Positions 52,367 to 62,735 of a stretch of DNA of 64,000 nt are shown here, piece after piece; the first letter of the stretch is position 1; every line of letters begins with the position of its first letter. The position numbers and the translations under genes are program-made. This DNA comes from Pseudomonadota bacterium (GTDB taxonomy: Bacteria; Pseudomonadota; Gammaproteobacteria; Burkholderiales; Ferrovaceae). A model generated the notes under the pieces. It was not told the DNA's origin. It searched no databases and worked only from the letters and a program-made list of their open reading frames with translations. The DNA lies in contig JAJZBQ010000001.1 in assembly GCA_021798835.1 (NCBI GenBank), forward strand, positions 372,001-436,000. Reading direction: 5' to 3'.

Positions 52367-53902
52367 ATGATGAACATGGTTAAAATTTTTGACACGACCT
52401 TGCGCGATGGCGAGCAAAGCCCTGGTGCTTCCATGACCCGTGATGAGAAGGTGCGCATTGCACGCCAACTGGAACGTATGCGGGTGGATATCATCGAAGC
52501 CGGATTTCCGGCGGCCAGTCCCGGGGATTTTGAAGCCGTGCGCGCAGTGGCCAGTGTGATTCGCGAAAGCACTGTGTGCGGGTTGGCGCGTGCCCAGGAA
52601 AAGGACATCCGCAGCGCCGCCGAAGCGTTGGCCCCGGCGGCGGCGCGGCGCATACATACTTTCATTGCCACCTCGCCGTTGCACATGGAGCGCAAGTTAC
52701 GCATGAGTCCCGAGCAGGTCTTTGACCATGCCGTGGCTTCGGTGACCTTGGCGCGACAGTTTACCGACGATGTCGAGTTTTCTTGTGAAGACGCAGTGCG
52801 CTCGGATCCTGATTTCATGTGCCGGGTGATCGAGGCGGTGATTCGGGCTGGGGCGCGGACCATCAATATTCCCGATACGGTGGGTTATGCTATCCCGTTT
52901 CAGTATGGCGATTTGATTGGGGATCTGATCCAGCGTATTCCCAATGCCGATCAGGCCATTTTCTCGGTGCATTGTCACAACGATCTGGGATTGGCCGTCG
53001 CCAACTCATTGGCGGCAGTGCAAGCGGGGGCGCGTCAGGTGGAATGTACCATCAACGGTCTGGGGGAACGGGCTGGCAATGCCGCCCTCGAAGAAGTGGT
53101 CATGGCATTGCGCACGCGCCACGACATCTTCGGGTTGACGACCCGCATCGATACCACCCAGATCGTTCCCGCAAGCCGCCTGGTTTCCACCATTACGGGA
53201 TTTCCGGTACAGCCCAACAAGGCGGTGGTGGGGGCCAATGCCTTTGCTCATGAATCCGGGATCCATCAGGATGGGGTCCTCAAACATCGTGAAACCTACG
53301 AGATCATGCGTGCCGAAGAGGTGGGCTGGAATGCCAACAAACTGGTATTGGGCAAGCATTCCGGGCGTAATGCCTTTCGTACGCGCATGGCCGAACTGGG
53401 GATTCCCTTCGAGTCTGAGGCGGCGCTCAATGCGGCTTTCCAGCGTTTCAAGGTGTTGGCCGACAAGAAACATGAAATCTTTGATGAAGATTTGCAGTCT
53501 CTGGCCTGTGACACCCCGGGCGATGTTTCAGGGGCACATTATGAGTTGGTGGCATTGATGGCCCACAGTGAAACCGGTGAGCCTCCCCGGGCTCGCTTGG
53601 TATTGACGGTGGGAGGGGCGGAACAAATCAGCGAGGCGGAGGGGAGTGGCCCCGTGGATGCGGCGTTCAAGGCCATTGAACGGGTGGTCATGAGCGGGGC
53701 GGAATTGCAGTTGTATTCCGTCAACAACATCACCAGCGGGACGGAATCTCAGGGTGAGGTGACGGTTCGTCTGGCGCATGAAGGGCGCATCGTGAATGGC
53801 CTGGGTGCAGATACTGATATCGTGGTGGCCTCGGCGTGTGCCTACCTGAACGCGCTCAATAAATTGGCTTCGCGTTCGGAACGGCTTAATCCGCAGGTTT
53901 GA
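52367..53902 (+). CDS. leuA: 2-isopropylmalate synthase
   Basis: This 511-residue enzyme condenses acetyl-CoA with 2-oxoisovalerate in leucine synthesis. Visible are the DRE-TIM signature [13 protein letters not shown], the metal site [27 protein letters not shown] and a C-terminal leucine-binding regulatory domain from about residue 390. It has 511 residues, as usual. The transcription unit starts at the 52133 promoter and includes a leucine-rich leader peptide. leuBCD are not in the window. The stop overlaps the start of the next gene. Confidence 0.96.
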   Translation: MMNMVKIFDTTLRDGEQSPGASMTRDEKVRIARQLERMRVDIIEAGFPAASPGDFEAVRAVASVIRESTVCGLARAQEKDIRSAAEALAPAAARRIHTFIATSPLHMERKLRMSPEQVFDHAVASVTLARQFTDDVEFSCEDAVRSDPDFMCRVIEAVIRAGARTINIPDTVGYAIPFQYGDLIGDLIQRIPNADQAIFSVHCHNDLGLAVANSLAAVQAGARQVECTINGLGERAGNAALEEVVMALRTRHDIFGLTTRIDTTQIVPASRLVSTITGFPVQPNKAVVGANAFAHESGIHQDGVLKHRETYEIMRAEEVGWNANKLVLGKHSGRNAFRTRMAELGIPFESEAALNAAFQRFKVLADKKHEIFDEDLQSLACDTPGDVSGAHYELVALMAHSETGEPPRARLVLTVGGAEQISEAEGSGPVDAAFKAIERVVMSGAELQLYSVNNITSGTESQGEVTVRLAHEGRIVNGLGADTDIVVASACAYLNALNKLASRSERLNPQV

Positions 53903-54756
53903 TCGGGTACACGGTGCGGCGTTTGTGGCATTTCTGTCATGAGGTTCTGCTGAAGTTTCAGCGCGACCGGTGTCTCCAGTCGGCTTCCAGTCTGACGACC
54001 ACGACGCTGTTCGCGCTGGTGCCGTTGCTGACCCTGAGTCTGGAAATCTACTCGCGTTTTCCGGAATTTTCGCGCCTCGGGCGAGGGGTGCGTGCCTTTC
54101 TCATGGCCAATTTGCTGCCCGAGACGGCGGCTCGCGTGGTGACCACTTATGCCACCCAGTTTTCCGGACATGCGGCGCAATTGACGACGCTGGGCCTGGC
54201 TATTCTCAGTGCCACGGCGTTTTCGCTGATCTTGACGGTGGAACATACGTTCAATGCCATCTGGGGAGCGGTCCCGCGTCGTTCCCTGATCAAACGCCTG
54301 CTGCTGTACGGGGCATTGATTTTGTTTGGACCCCTGTTGTTTGGCACCGGGCTCTGGAGTTTGACGCTGGTGGTGCGGTTATCGGTGGGGTTGGCGGGAG
54401 AACGTGCCCGTGTAACAGAGGAGATATTGCGCTATCTGTCATTCCTGATCATCGCGGCGGGACTGGCATTGGCGTATTACAAAATTCCAGGACATCCGGT
54501 GCGTCGGGCGCATGCCCTATTCGGGGGGCTGTTGGGGGCTGGGTTATTTGAAGGGATGCGCAGCGCTTTTGCCTGGTTCGTCGCGCACATGTCGACGTAC
54601 AAACTGATCTATGGGGCGTTTGCGGCATTTCCGATCTTCTTGGCCTGGATTCACCTGTCCTGGACGATCATTTTATTTGCGGCGGTGGTGACAGCCAGTC
54701 TGCCCCGCTGGGGGCGGCTGGGGTCGTCACGACAATCTCGTACAAAGCGTCGATAA
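53899..54756 (+). CDS. YihY/UPF0761-family inner-membrane protein
   Basis: This 285-residue protein has about six helices and the family patterns [20 protein letters not shown], split as [23 protein letters not shown] and [18 protein letters not shown]. It was once called ribonuclease BN, an assignment since withdrawn; function remains unknown. The start is TTG at a 4-nt overlap with the leuA stop; GTG 53914 is the alternative. It has no C-terminal extension. A spacer of about 480 nt follows, holding a small peptide gene, an FNR-like box and a terminator. Confidence 0.85.
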   Translation: MIGYTVRRLWHFCHEVLLKFQRDRCLQSASSLTTTTLFALVPLLTLSLEIYSRFPEFSRLGRGVRAFLMANLLPETAARVVTTYATQFSGHAAQLTTLGLAILSATAFSLILTVEHTFNAIWGAVPRRSLIKRLLLYGALILFGPLLFGTGLWSLTLVVRLSVGLAGERARVTEEILRYLSFLIIAAGLALAYYKIPGHPVRRAHALFGGLLGAGLFEGMRSAFAWFVAHMSTYKLIYGAFAAFPIFLAWIHLSWTIILFAAVVTASLPRWGRLGSSRQSRTKRR

Positions 54757-54758
54757 GT

Positions 54759-54772
54759 TTGATTTAAGTCAA
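54759..54772 (+). promoter_or_regulatory. FNR/ANR-like box with class II promoter spacing
   Basis: TTGAT-TTAA-GTCAA differs from the FNR consensus (TTGAT-N4-ATCAA) at one base. A TATCGT -10-like hexamer at 54795-54800 predicts a start near 54807, placing the box centre at about -41.5, the class II activation position. The target is the 27-residue peptide gene at 54869. Confidence 0.55.
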
Positions 54773-54868
54773 AATATTCAAGGTAAAAATTCCGTATCGT
54801 TCACTTACGCGCCGATTCTTTTCGGGTGAAGAGTGAAATGGCGTTTGATAACGATGAGGGGGGATTAC

Positions 54869-54952
54869 ATGAGCATAACCTGGATGGAAATTATTGGAAT
54901 TGTTGGACCTGCTATTGTTATTTTTGTGCTTGACAATGCGCTTTGGCATTGA
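54869..54952 (+). CDS. 27-residue single-helix membrane peptide
   Basis: ATG 54869 to TGA 54952 encodes 27 residues with one hydrophobic helix (about 7-22) and the end DNALWH. The ribosome binding site is strong (GAGGGGGGA). A promoter-like region with an FNR-type box lies upstream and a strong terminator downstream, so it is a complete stand-alone unit. Peptides of this size occur as small subunits of terminal oxidases (for example CydX or CcoQ-like), but no sequence motif proves that. Function unknown. Confidence 0.65.
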   Translation: MSITWMEIIGIVGPAIVIFVLDNALWH

Positions 54953-54989
54953 GTCATTCTGAACGCACCCTGGGTGCGAGAAGGTGCTT

Positions 54990-55023
54990 GATGAGCCGGC
55001 TTACCCCGGCTCATCGATTTTTT
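54990..55023 (+). terminator. Rho-independent terminator after the 27-residue peptide gene
   Basis: A perfect 10-bp stem, GATGAGCCGG with CCGGCTCATC (6-nt loop), is followed by six T residues. It isolates the peptide unit from the Calvin-cycle operon. The remaining 214 nt up to fbp hold a TACTAT hexamer (55062-55067) and a GCAA-N11-TTGC repeat at 55039-55057 that could be a LysR-type (CbbR-like) site; both are weak. Confidence 0.88.
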
Positions 55024-55237
55024 GCGCCCAAAATTTGTGCAATACCTTGAAAGTTGCGTCATACTATGTAGCCTCGGTGAGACTCTATTGCGTGGCCTTG
55101 GCACCCATAAACTGTGTGGTTGGATATGGGGGCGGGGGTGAGCGTAGGGTCATCATCGGCATAGATTCCATCGTGGCTGCTAAACCAGCGCCAGCATAAT
55201 AAACGCGGAAACGCATCAATGACGGAGAGAACCTACC

Positions 55238-56305
55238 ATGCATCTGGGGCGTAAGACCTTATCCAAGTATCTGATTGAAAACCTTTCGGGAACCCCGGAC
55301 GGCGCGGATCTCGCGGCCTTGCTGGTCGACGTGGCGGCAGCGGTCAAGGCTATTTCCGGCATGAGCGCCAAGGGTGCCTTGGGGGGGGCCACGGGAAGCA
55401 TGGAAACCACCAACGTGCAGGGCGAGACCCAGAAGAAGTTGGATGTGCTCTCCAACACGGCTTTTGTCAATACCTTCGAGATGGGGGGGTTGGTAGCGGG
55501 TGTGGCTTCTGAAGAAATGGATGATCCTTTCCCCGTACGCGCCCCGCATCAGCGTGGGCCATTTTTGGCCATCTTTGACCCCTTGGATGGTTCTTCCAAT
55601 ATCGATGGCAATGTGTCGGTGGGTTCGATCTTTTCCATCCTGCGTGCCCCTGAAGGCCGTGAACCAGTGATGGAAGATTATCTGAAGCCGGGCACCGAGC
55701 AGGTGGCGGCGGGTTACGCGCTCTATGGGCCAGCGACCCTGCTGGTGATTACCGTGGGCAAAGGAACGCATGGCTTTACCCTGGATCGTGAAGTGGGCAA
55801 TTTCATTCTGACCCATCCGGATATCCAGATTCCGGCGGATACCAGCGAGTTTGCCATCAATACATCCAATGAACGTTTCTGGGAACCCCCGGTATCCCGT
55901 TACATCGGAGAGTGCAAGGCAGGCAAGACCGGGGTACGTGAGCGCGATTTCAATATGCGCTGGATTGCGTCCATGGTGGCCGAAGTACATCGCATTCTGA
56001 TTCGTGGCGGGATTTTCCTGTATCCGCGCGATACCAAGGATCCGTCCAAACCTGGACGTTTGCGCCTGATGTACGAAGCCAACCCCATGAGCATGGTCGT
56101 GGAGCAGGCGGGGGGGATGTCCAGCACGGGGCGCGAGCGCATCATGGAAGTTGTCCCTACCCAGATTCATCAGCGTATCGCCGTCATTCTGGGTTCCCGT
56201 CACGAAGTGGCGCGCGTGGTTCAATACCATGAAGAGCACGATGCCGGAAAAGGCGAGCCCTTTTCCTCGCCGTTGTTCAGTGAGCGCGGCCTGTATCGCA
56301 ACTAA
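55238..56305 (+). CDS. fbp: Fructose-1,6-bisphosphatase class I
   Basis: This 355-residue enzyme dephosphorylates fructose-1,6-bisphosphate in the Calvin cycle and gluconeogenesis. Visible motifs are the metal site [22 protein letters not shown], seen as [12 protein letters not shown], and the substrate region [17 protein letters not shown], along with [26 protein letters not shown] precedes ATG 55238. It opens the run fbp-prk-gph-fba-tkt, an autotrophic cbb-type operon. Confidence 0.95.
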   Translation: MHLGRKTLSKYLIENLSGTPDGADLAALLVDVAAAVKAISGMSAKGALGGATGSMETTNVQGETQKKLDVLSNTAFVNTFEMGGLVAGVASEEMDDPFPVRAPHQRGPFLAIFDPLDGSSNIDGNVSVGSIFSILRAPEGREPVMEDYLKPGTEQVAAGYALYGPATLLVITVGKGTHGFTLDREVGNFILTHPDIQIPADTSEFAINTSNERFWEPPVSRYIGECKAGKTGVRERDFNMRWIASMVAEVHRILIRGGIFLYPRDTKDPSKPGRLRLMYEANPMSMVVEQAGGMSSTGRERIMEVVPTQIHQRIAVILGSRHEVARVVQYHEEHDAGKGEPFSSPLFSERGLYRN

Positions 56306-56334
56306 TTCATTATCCAGTCAAGAGGTCAAGTTTA

Positions 56335-57210
56335 ATGTCCCGTAAATACCCCATTATTGCCGTGACGGGTTCCTCCGGTGCCGGTACCACCACCGTGATG
56401 AACAGTTTCAAGCACATCTTTCGTCGTGAAAAGGTTACCGCGCAGTTGATCGAAGGCGATTCCTTTCACCGTTACAACCGCCTGGAAATGCGCGAACAGA
56501 TGAAGCAACGGGAAGCGCAGGGAAATCCCAACTTCAGCCATTTCGGCCCGGAAGCCAATTTGCTGGAAGAACTGGAGACTCTTTTCAAGACCTATGGTGC
56601 CACGGGTACTGGCAAATTCCGGAAATATTTGCATGATGCCGGCGAGGCCGCTCCCTACAAGCAGGAGCCGGGTACGTTCATTCCGTGGCAGGATATCGAG
56701 CCCAATACGGATCTGATGTTCTACGAAGGATTGCACGGCGGCTACGCCGACGACAAGGTCAATGTAGGGGCACAGGTGGACCTGTTGGTGGGGGTGGTGC
56801 CCATCATCAATCTGGAGTGGATACAGAAACTCCATCGTGACCAGAAGTTGCGCGGTTACTCTCAGGAGGCGGTCATGGATGTGATCCTGCGCCGCATGCC
56901 CGACTATGTCAACCACATTTGCCCACAGTTCTCGCGCACGCACGTGAACTTCCAGCGCGTTCCTACGGTAGATACGTCCAACCCGTTTATCGCCAACGAT
57001 ATTCCGTCTCCCGATGAAAGTTTGGTGGTCATCCGTTTCTCCGACCCCAAGGGAATCGATTTCCCCTATCTGTTGTCGATGTTGCATGATTCCATGATGA
57101 CGCGTCCCAACACCCTGGTGGTTCCTGGTGGCAAGATGGGGCTGGCGATGCAGTTGATCTTTACTCCCATGATCCTCAAGATGATGGATCAAAAGCGCAA
57201 GGCCATCTGA
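56335..57210 (+). CDS. prk: Phosphoribulokinase
   Basis: This 291-residue kinase makes ribulose-1,5-bisphosphate, the Rubisco substrate, and so marks the Calvin cycle. It has the proteobacterial PRK pattern: P-loop VTGSSGAGTTTVMN, EGDSFHRYNR, FYEGLHGG and the C-terminal PGGKMGLAMQL. Length is normal. It lies 29 nt after fbp and touches the next gene (TGATG). Confidence 0.96.
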   Translation: MSRKYPIIAVTGSSGAGTTTVMNSFKHIFRREKVTAQLIEGDSFHRYNRLEMREQMKQREAQGNPNFSHFGPEANLLEELETLFKTYGATGTGKFRKYLHDAGEAAPYKQEPGTFIPWQDIEPNTDLMFYEGLHGGYADDKVNVGAQVDLLVGVVPIINLEWIQKLHRDQKLRGYSQEAVMDVILRRMPDYVNHICPQFSRTHVNFQRVPTVDTSNPFIANDIPSPDESLVVIRFSDPKGIDFPYLLSMLHDSMMTRPNTLVVPGGKMGLAMQLIFTPMILKMMDQKRKAI

Positions 57211-57920
57211 TGGGTCAGGCCATGAAAATGCCGCGTTTCATCATGTTTGATCTGGATGGAACGCTGGTGGATACCGCAGAAGAGATCGCGCATTCCGTCA
57301 ACCAGACGCTGGCGGAGGCCGGTCTCGAACCGGTGGCAGCGGAACTGGTGCGTGAATGGATCGGCAAGGGAACGGCGTGGTTGTGGGCTCGAACTCTGGA
57401 AGAAGTGACCGGAAATTCTGGATCGCAGAGTGCCGCACTGTACGAACAGTATTACCCGCGCTTTCTTGAGGTCTACCACGATTTGACCGGACATTACAGT
57501 GTTCCCTATCCCGGCGCCCAGGTTGCCTTGAGTCGTTTGCGTCAGGCAGGGTGTGCGCTGGCGGTGGTGACCAACAAGGACCGGAGTCTGTCGATACGCC
57601 TGCTGGACAGCCAGGGGCTGACCCAGGCGGTAGACTGGTTGGTGGGCGGCGGGGATACCGCCGAAGGCAAGCCCAGCCCCCAGCCTTTGCAGAAAGCCAT
57701 GCAGGTCGCAGGGGTTGAGCCCCGGGAAGCCTTGTTTGTCGGAGATTCCAGTAACGATGTGGAGGCTTCACGGCGCGCCGGTGTTACGGTATGGGCTTTC
57801 AATCATGGTTATAATCACGGGGAACCCATCGCCAACGCCAATCCGGATGTGGTGCTGGACAGTTTTGATGATCTGCTGCAACGTTTGGGGCTGGTCGTGT
57901 CGGCACCGACGATCCACTAA
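57210..57920 (+). CDS. gph: Phosphoglycolate phosphatase (CbbZ/Gph)
   Basis: This 236-residue HAD-superfamily hydrolase removes phosphate from 2-phosphoglycolate, the toxic product of Rubisco oxygenation. Motifs I-III are visible: [23 protein letters not shown] and [14 protein letters not shown]. The ATG overlaps the prk stop by 1 nt; ATG 57222 or 57228 are alternatives. Location inside the Calvin operon favours CbbZ over a general HAD phosphatase. Confidence 0.92.
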   Translation: MGQAMKMPRFIMFDLDGTLVDTAEEIAHSVNQTLAEAGLEPVAAELVREWIGKGTAWLWARTLEEVTGNSGSQSAALYEQYYPRFLEVYHDLTGHYSVPYPGAQVALSRLRQAGCALAVVTNKDRSLSIRLLDSQGLTQAVDWLVGGGDTAEGKPSPQPLQKAMQVAGVEPREALFVGDSSNDVEASRRAGVTVWAFNHGYNHGEPIANANPDVVLDSFDDLLQRLGLVVSAPTIH

Positions 57921-57952
57921 ATTTAATTACGTTATCCACTGAGGAGATATTC

Positions 57953-59017
57953 ATGGCACTCATTTCATTGCGTCAATTGCTCGATCATGCCGCTGAACAC
58001 GGTTACGGTCTGCCGGCTTTCAACGTCAACAATCTGGAGCAGATCCAGGCCATCATGGAAGCGGCCGCAGCCACCAACAGCCCTGTGATCATGCAAGGAT
58101 CGGCAGGGGCACGCAAGTATGCGGGGGAGCCTTTCCTGCGCAAACTCATTGAAGGTGCCGTGGAAATGTACCCGGATATCCCTGTGTGCATGCACCAGGA
58201 TCACGGTGCCAGCCCGGCGGTTTGCCAACGCTCCATTCGTTCGGGATTTTCCAGCGTGATGATGGATGGTTCCCTGATGGAAGACATGAAAACCCCGTCC
58301 AGTTTTGAATACAACGTCAATACCACCCGTCGTGTGGTGGAAATGGCTCATGCCGTGGGTGTGTCGGTGGAAGGGGAACTGGGCTGTCTGGGTTCGCTGG
58401 AGTCGGGCATGATGGGTGAGGAAGATGGTCATGGTTCCGATGACAAGTTGAGCCACGATCAGTTGTTGACCGATCCCGAACAGGCCGCAGATTTTGTTCG
58501 CCAGACCGAAGTGGATGCGCTGGCCATCGCCATCGGCACCAGTCACGGTGCCTACAAGTTCACCAAAGCCCCGACGGGCGAGACCCTGGCCATCTGGCGT
58601 GTCAAGGAAATCCACGCTCGCATCCCCAACACCCATCTGGTGATGCATGGGTCTTCCTCCGTACCACAGGACTGGTTGGAAATCATCCGCGCCAATGGCG
58701 GAAACATCAAGGAAACCTACGGCGTGCCCGTGGAAGAAATCGTCGAAGCCATCAAGTATGGGGTGCGCAAAGTCAATATTGACACCGACATCCGTCTGGC
58801 CATGACCGGCGCGATGCGTCAGTTGATGTTCAAGAAACCCGATGAATTTGATCCACGCAAGTTTTTGGCCGAAGCCCGCAAGGCAGCCATGGGGATCTGC
58901 AAGGCCCGCTTTGAGGCATTTGGTAGCGCCGGGCAGGCCAGCAAGATCAAGTCCATCTCCCTGGAGAGTATGAGCGACCGTTATGCCAAGGGCGAACTCA
59001 AGCCCCAGGTTCGTTAA
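57953..59017 (+). CDS. fba: Fructose-bisphosphate aldolase class II
   Basis: This 354-residue zinc aldolase (CbbA type) joins dihydroxyacetone phosphate with glyceraldehyde-3-phosphate, or erythrose-4-phosphate in the Calvin cycle. Zinc and catalytic segments are [39 protein letters not shown] and [13 protein letters not shown]. It follows gph by 32 nt with TGAGGAGA as ribosome binding site. Confidence 0.96.
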   Translation: MALISLRQLLDHAAEHGYGLPAFNVNNLEQIQAIMEAAAATNSPVIMQGSAGARKYAGEPFLRKLIEGAVEMYPDIPVCMHQDHGASPAVCQRSIRSGFSSVMMDGSLMEDMKTPSSFEYNVNTTRRVVEMAHAVGVSVEGELGCLGSLESGMMGEEDGHGSDDKLSHDQLLTDPEQAADFVRQTEVDALAIAIGTSHGAYKFTKAPTGETLAIWRVKEIHARIPNTHLVMHGSSSVPQDWLEIIRANGGNIKETYGVPVEEIVEAIKYGVRKVNIDTDIRLAMTGAMRQLMFKKPDEFDPRKFLAEARKAAMGICKARFEAFGSAGQASKIKSISLESMSDRYAKGELKPQVR

Positions 59018-59058
59018 TCGGTACGCGTGCCAATCCACTGACAACTGAGAAAGACATC

Positions 59059-61044
59059 ATGACGCAACCCACAACTTCCCTCATGGCCAACGCCATCCGT
59101 GCCTTGGCCATGGATGGTGTACAAAAGGCCAATTCGGGCCACCCGGGTGCCCCCATGGGTATGGCGGAAATTGCCGTAGCCCTCTGGGGACAACACCTGA
59201 GACATAATCCCACCAACCCGCACTGGGCTGACCGTGACCGTTTCGTACTGTCCAATGGTCATGGTTCCATGCTGATCTATGCCCTGCTTCATCTGACCGG
59301 CTATGACTTGCCCATGGATGAACTCAAGGCCTTCCGGCAATTGCACAGCAAGACCCCAGGACATCCAGAGTATGGCATCACCGTGGGAGTGGAAACCACG
59401 ACCGGTCCCTTGGGGCAGGGCATCACCAATGCCGTCGGTTTTGCGCTGGCCGAGCGTATGCTGGGGGAACAGTTCAACAAACCCGGTCACAGCATCGTCG
59501 ATCACCATACCTATGTCTTCATGGGTGATGGCTGTTTGATGGAAGGGATCAGTCATGAGGCCTGCTCTCTGGCAGGTACGCTGGGGTTGAAGAAACTGAT
59601 TGCGTTCTGGGATGACAATGGCATTTCCATTGATGGTCATGTGGAGCCGTGGTTTTCGGAAGACGTGCCCAAACGCTTCGAAGCCTATGGCTGGAATGTC
59701 ATGCGTGCCGTCGATGGACATGATGTCGATGCGGTATCCGCTGCTATTGCGGCGGCCAAGGTCAGCGACAAGCCGACCTTGATCTGCTGCAAGACCATCA
59801 TCGGGAAGGGTAGTCCCAACAAGGAAGGGACCCACGATGTGCATGGGGCAGCGCTGGGCAACGAGGAAATCGCGGCTACCAGAAAACGCTTGGGATGGGA
59901 ATACGGTCCCTTCGAAATTCCGGCCGAAATTTATGCGGATTGGGATGCCAAAGGCAAAGGCCAACAACTCGAAAAGGAATGGAACCAGCGATTTGCTGCT
60001 TACCAGGCTTCTTTCCCGAAAGAAGCGGCCGAATTCGTACGGCGCATGAAAGGGGATTTACCCGAGCAGTTTGAGCGCACGGCCCTGGAATTTGTCGCCA
60101 AGTGCCGCGACAAGGCGGAAACCATTGCCACCCGTAAAGCCAGTCAGAATACTCTGGAAGCCCTGAGCCCGGCTTTGCCGGAATTCTTCGGGGGATCGGC
60201 GGATCTGACGGGTTCCAACCTGACCAACTGGAGCGGCAGCAAGCCCCTCAACGCCACCACGCCGGGCAACTATCTGAGTTACGGGGTACGAGAATTCGGC
60301 ATGAGCGCCATCATGAATGGGGTGGCTCTGCATGGAGGGTTCATTCCCTATGGGGGAACCTTTCTGACGTTTTCGGACTACAGTCGCAATGCGTTGCGTA
60401 TGGCGGCGCTGATGCGTATTCGCAGCATCTTCGTGTTTACCCATGACTCCATTGGATTGGGGGAAGACGGACCGACGCACCAGTCCATCGAGCATGTTCC
60501 CAGTCTGCGGCTGATCCCCAATATGGATGTGTGGCGTCCCTGTGATACTACCGAAACGGCTGTTTGCTGGGATGCGGCCATCCGCAGAAAAGATGGTCCC
60601 AGTTCGCTGATCTTCAGCCGCCAGAATCTGCCATTCCAAACGCGTACTCCAGAGCAGATCGTGGACATCGGCAAGGGTGGCTACGTGCTCAAGGAATCCG
60701 AGGGCGCGGCGCGGGGCATCCTGATTGCCACGGGCTCTGAAGTCGGGTTGGCGGTGGAAGCGCAGAAGTTGTTGCATGAGCAGGGCATCGCCGTGCGGGT
60801 GGTTTCCATGCCATCGACCTCGCTCTTTGATCGTCAGACTTCGGACTATCGGGAGAGCGTATTGCCTCGCCATATCCCCAAGATTGCCATCGAGGCGGCC
60901 AGCACGGCATTGTGGTGGAAATACGGGTGTGTGGAAGTCATCGGGATCGACACCTTCGGTGAATCGGCTCCCGCAGGGGCCTTGTTCAAGCACTTTGGAT
61001 TGACCGCTGACAAGGTCGTTGAGAAGGTCAAACGGGCCATTTAA
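59059..61044 (+). CDS. tkt: Transketolase
   Basis: This 661-residue thiamine-diphosphate enzyme rearranges sugar phosphates in the regeneration part of the Calvin cycle and in the pentose phosphate pathway. Motifs are [16 protein letters not shown], the ThDP site [30 protein letters not shown] and [10 protein letters not shown]. It is the last gene of the operon and is followed by a strong terminator. Confidence 0.96.
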   Translation: MTQPTTSLMANAIRALAMDGVQKANSGHPGAPMGMAEIAVALWGQHLRHNPTNPHWADRDRFVLSNGHGSMLIYALLHLTGYDLPMDELKAFRQLHSKTPGHPEYGITVGVETTTGPLGQGITNAVGFALAERMLGEQFNKPGHSIVDHHTYVFMGDGCLMEGISHEACSLAGTLGLKKLIAFWDDNGISIDGHVEPWFSEDVPKRFEAYGWNVMRAVDGHDVDAVSAAIAAAKVSDKPTLICCKTIIGKGSPNKEGTHDVHGAALGNEEIAATRKRLGWEYGPFEIPAEIYADWDAKGKGQQLEKEWNQRFAAYQASFPKEAAEFVRRMKGDLPEQFERTALEFVAKCRDKAETIATRKASQNTLEALSPALPEFFGGSADLTGSNLTNWSGSKPLNATTPGNYLSYGVREFGMSAIMNGVALHGGFIPYGGTFLTFSDYSRNALRMAALMRIRSIFVFTHDSIGLGEDGPTHQSIEHVPSLRLIPNMDVWRPCDTTETAVCWDAAIRRKDGPSSLIFSRQNLPFQTRTPEQIVDIGKGGYVLKESEGAARGILIATGSEVGLAVEAQKLLHEQGIAVRVVSMPSTSLFDRQTSDYRESVLPRHIPKIAIEAASTALWWKYGCVEVIGIDTFGESAPAGALFKHFGLTADKVVEKVKRAI

Positions 61045-61064
61045 TTCGGTCAACTGCGCAGTCT

Positions 61065-61096
61065 AAAAAGCCCTTCCACTCGTGGAAGGGCTTTTT
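61065..61096 (+). terminator. Rho-independent terminator of the Calvin-cycle operon
   Basis: A 14-bp stem (AAAAAGCCCTTCCA with TGGAAGGGCTTTTT), loop CTCG and trailing T run. The stem is symmetric, so it could work on both strands. The 157 nt from here to cyc2 hold no convincing promoter that I can name, although cyc2 must be expressed from there. Confidence 0.92.
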
Positions 61097-61253
61097 GTTG
61101 CATAAATACCACAAAAGAAAAATATTGTTGCACAAACGTGACAAAGTGCTTTACAGGGTCTTAAGCCGATGTTAATTTTTTGACCTGGCGCAAAGCGCTC
61201 CAGTTTGGGGCACCTGCACCAATATGGTTCCTACTACACTTAGGGGGTTATAA

Positions 61254-62723
61254 ATGAAGGTATCCAACCTGTTTGGAAAAGCGAAGGGTTCAGCCCTTTT
61301 GCTGCTGGGTACGGTATCCGTGGTTGCATCCATGGACGCCAACGCCATCCCGGTCTTCGCACGTCAGACCGGTTTCAAATGCGTCGCCTGTCACGTTGGC
61401 GGCATGTTCCCACAACTGACCTCACTGGGTCGTATGTTCAAGTTGACCGGTTACACCATGGGTAACCGCCCCAACCTGACCGATCTGGAAGTGCAAAACG
61501 ACTATCCTCCCGTTGCCATCATGGTGCAGGGCGCACGGCAGTACTACAACACCACGGCAAATGGCAGCTTGGCTGGTCATGGTCAGGGTGTGCCTTCTTC
61601 CGCCTTTGATGCGCAGGTCGTGAGTTTCTTCGCGGGCGGTAAGATCACCGACAACTTTGGAGCGTTCATGCAATGGACCGGCCAAAAGTATGACAACACC
61701 CAGACCGGTTCACAAGCCGGTTGGGGATCGGCAGCGATCGACAACACCGAATTCCGCTATGCCGATCGTACCGTTACTCCGAACAGCGATCTGGTCCTGG
61801 GGGCCTATATCAACAACCGCGCCATGATGTCCGATGTCTGGAACAACTTCGGGGCGTGGGAATCGCAGTGGATCAATTATTTCAATGGCACCAATGTGCA
61901 AGCACCGACCACCTACCTGATGGGCGAATCGTCGCAGCATGCCGCAGTGGGTGCCGGGGCTTATGTTTTCAAGGATAAGACCTGGTATGGTGAATTGGCG
62001 ATCTACAAGTCGCCCACGCATGGTCCATTCTCTATCATGACGGCAGGCACAACATCCGTGGGGGCCACAGGCGTAACTTCATTGATTGATCCTTCCCCGT
62101 ACTTCCGTTTTGCCTACAACAAGGAATGGGGCCCCAGCAGTTTCGAAGCCGGTTTGCATGGCATGATTTCGTATGTTCACGGCACCCCGCTGGGCTTGGG
62201 CACGCCAGTGAGCAATTCGGATCCCGCAGGTCCGGTATCGGCCTATCATGACGTGGGTGTCGATGCACAATACCAATACGTTCTGGATCCCCATTACTTT
62301 GCTGCGCACGGCCGTATCACGCGGGAATTCATGAACAACAACCTGTCCACTCCGAACTGGCAAGGGCTGACCGCAACCAATGCCACGGATAACTTGACGG
62401 AAACCTACCTGGACGCGACGTATGTATACGAAGCCAAGTACGGTGCCCAGTTGATTTATCAAAACGTGACTGGTTCCAATGATGTTGGGTTGTACGGGAT
62501 GGCTGTGAATGGAGTCGGGGCAGCAACAGGAAGCCCCAACTGGACAGCATGGACCCCGCATATTTTCTACCAGCCATGGCAAAACGTCCGGATTGGTTAC
62601 ATGTACACCTACTACACCCAATTGGGTGGGACAACGGGTGGAAACAGTCTGGTGCTGAACGGCGGCCGTTTCTCACCGCAGAACTTTAACACCAACATGC
62701 TGTACTTTGGCTTCATTTATTAA
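61254..62723 (+). CDS. cyc2: Cyc2-type outer-membrane cytochrome-porin (iron oxidase)
   Basis: This 489-residue protein has a signal peptide of about 31 residues (DANA before IPVF), one haem motif CVACH at C43/C46/H47 and then a beta-barrel-like domain of about 400 residues. The barrel is rich in alternating aromatic/glycine strands and ends in FGFIY, the aromatic end common in outer-membrane barrels. That haem-first, barrel-after plan is the Cyc2 family, known as the Fe(II) oxidase of many iron oxidisers. The sequence after the haem (GGMFPQLTSLGRMFKLTGY) is the Cyc2 plug signature. AGGGGG precedes ATG 61254. The dihaem gene follows after 12 nt and may take its electrons. Confidence 0.9.
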   Translation: MKVSNLFGKAKGSALLLLGTVSVVASMDANAIPVFARQTGFKCVACHVGGMFPQLTSLGRMFKLTGYTMGNRPNLTDLEVQNDYPPVAIMVQGARQYYNTTANGSLAGHGQGVPSSAFDAQVVSFFAGGKITDNFGAFMQWTGQKYDNTQTGSQAGWGSAAIDNTEFRYADRTVTPNSDLVLGAYINNRAMMSDVWNNFGAWESQWINYFNGTNVQAPTTYLMGESSQHAAVGAGAYVFKDKTWYGELAIYKSPTHGPFSIMTAGTTSVGATGVTSLIDPSPYFRFAYNKEWGPSSFEAGLHGMISYVHGTPLGLGTPVSNSDPAGPVSAYHDVGVDAQYQYVLDPHYFAAHGRITREFMNNNLSTPNWQGLTATNATDNLTETYLDATYVYEAKYGAQLIYQNVTGSNDVGLYGMAVNGVGAATGSPNWTAWTPHIFYQPWQNVRIGYMYTYYTQLGGTTGGNSLVLNGGRFSPQNFNTNMLYFGFIY

Positions 62724-62735
62724 GAGGGGATGAAT

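Noticed and set aside
54984-55199. Open frame of 71 codons upstream of fbp
   Set aside because: It begins inside the terminator stem at 54990-55023, has no ribosome binding site and no recognisable composition. The region is better read as the fbp regulatory leader.
61097-61253. A named promoter for cyc2
   Set aside because: TTTACA at 61150 and TTGACC at 61180 were considered, but neither has an acceptable -10 at 16-18 nt. I therefore list no promoter.
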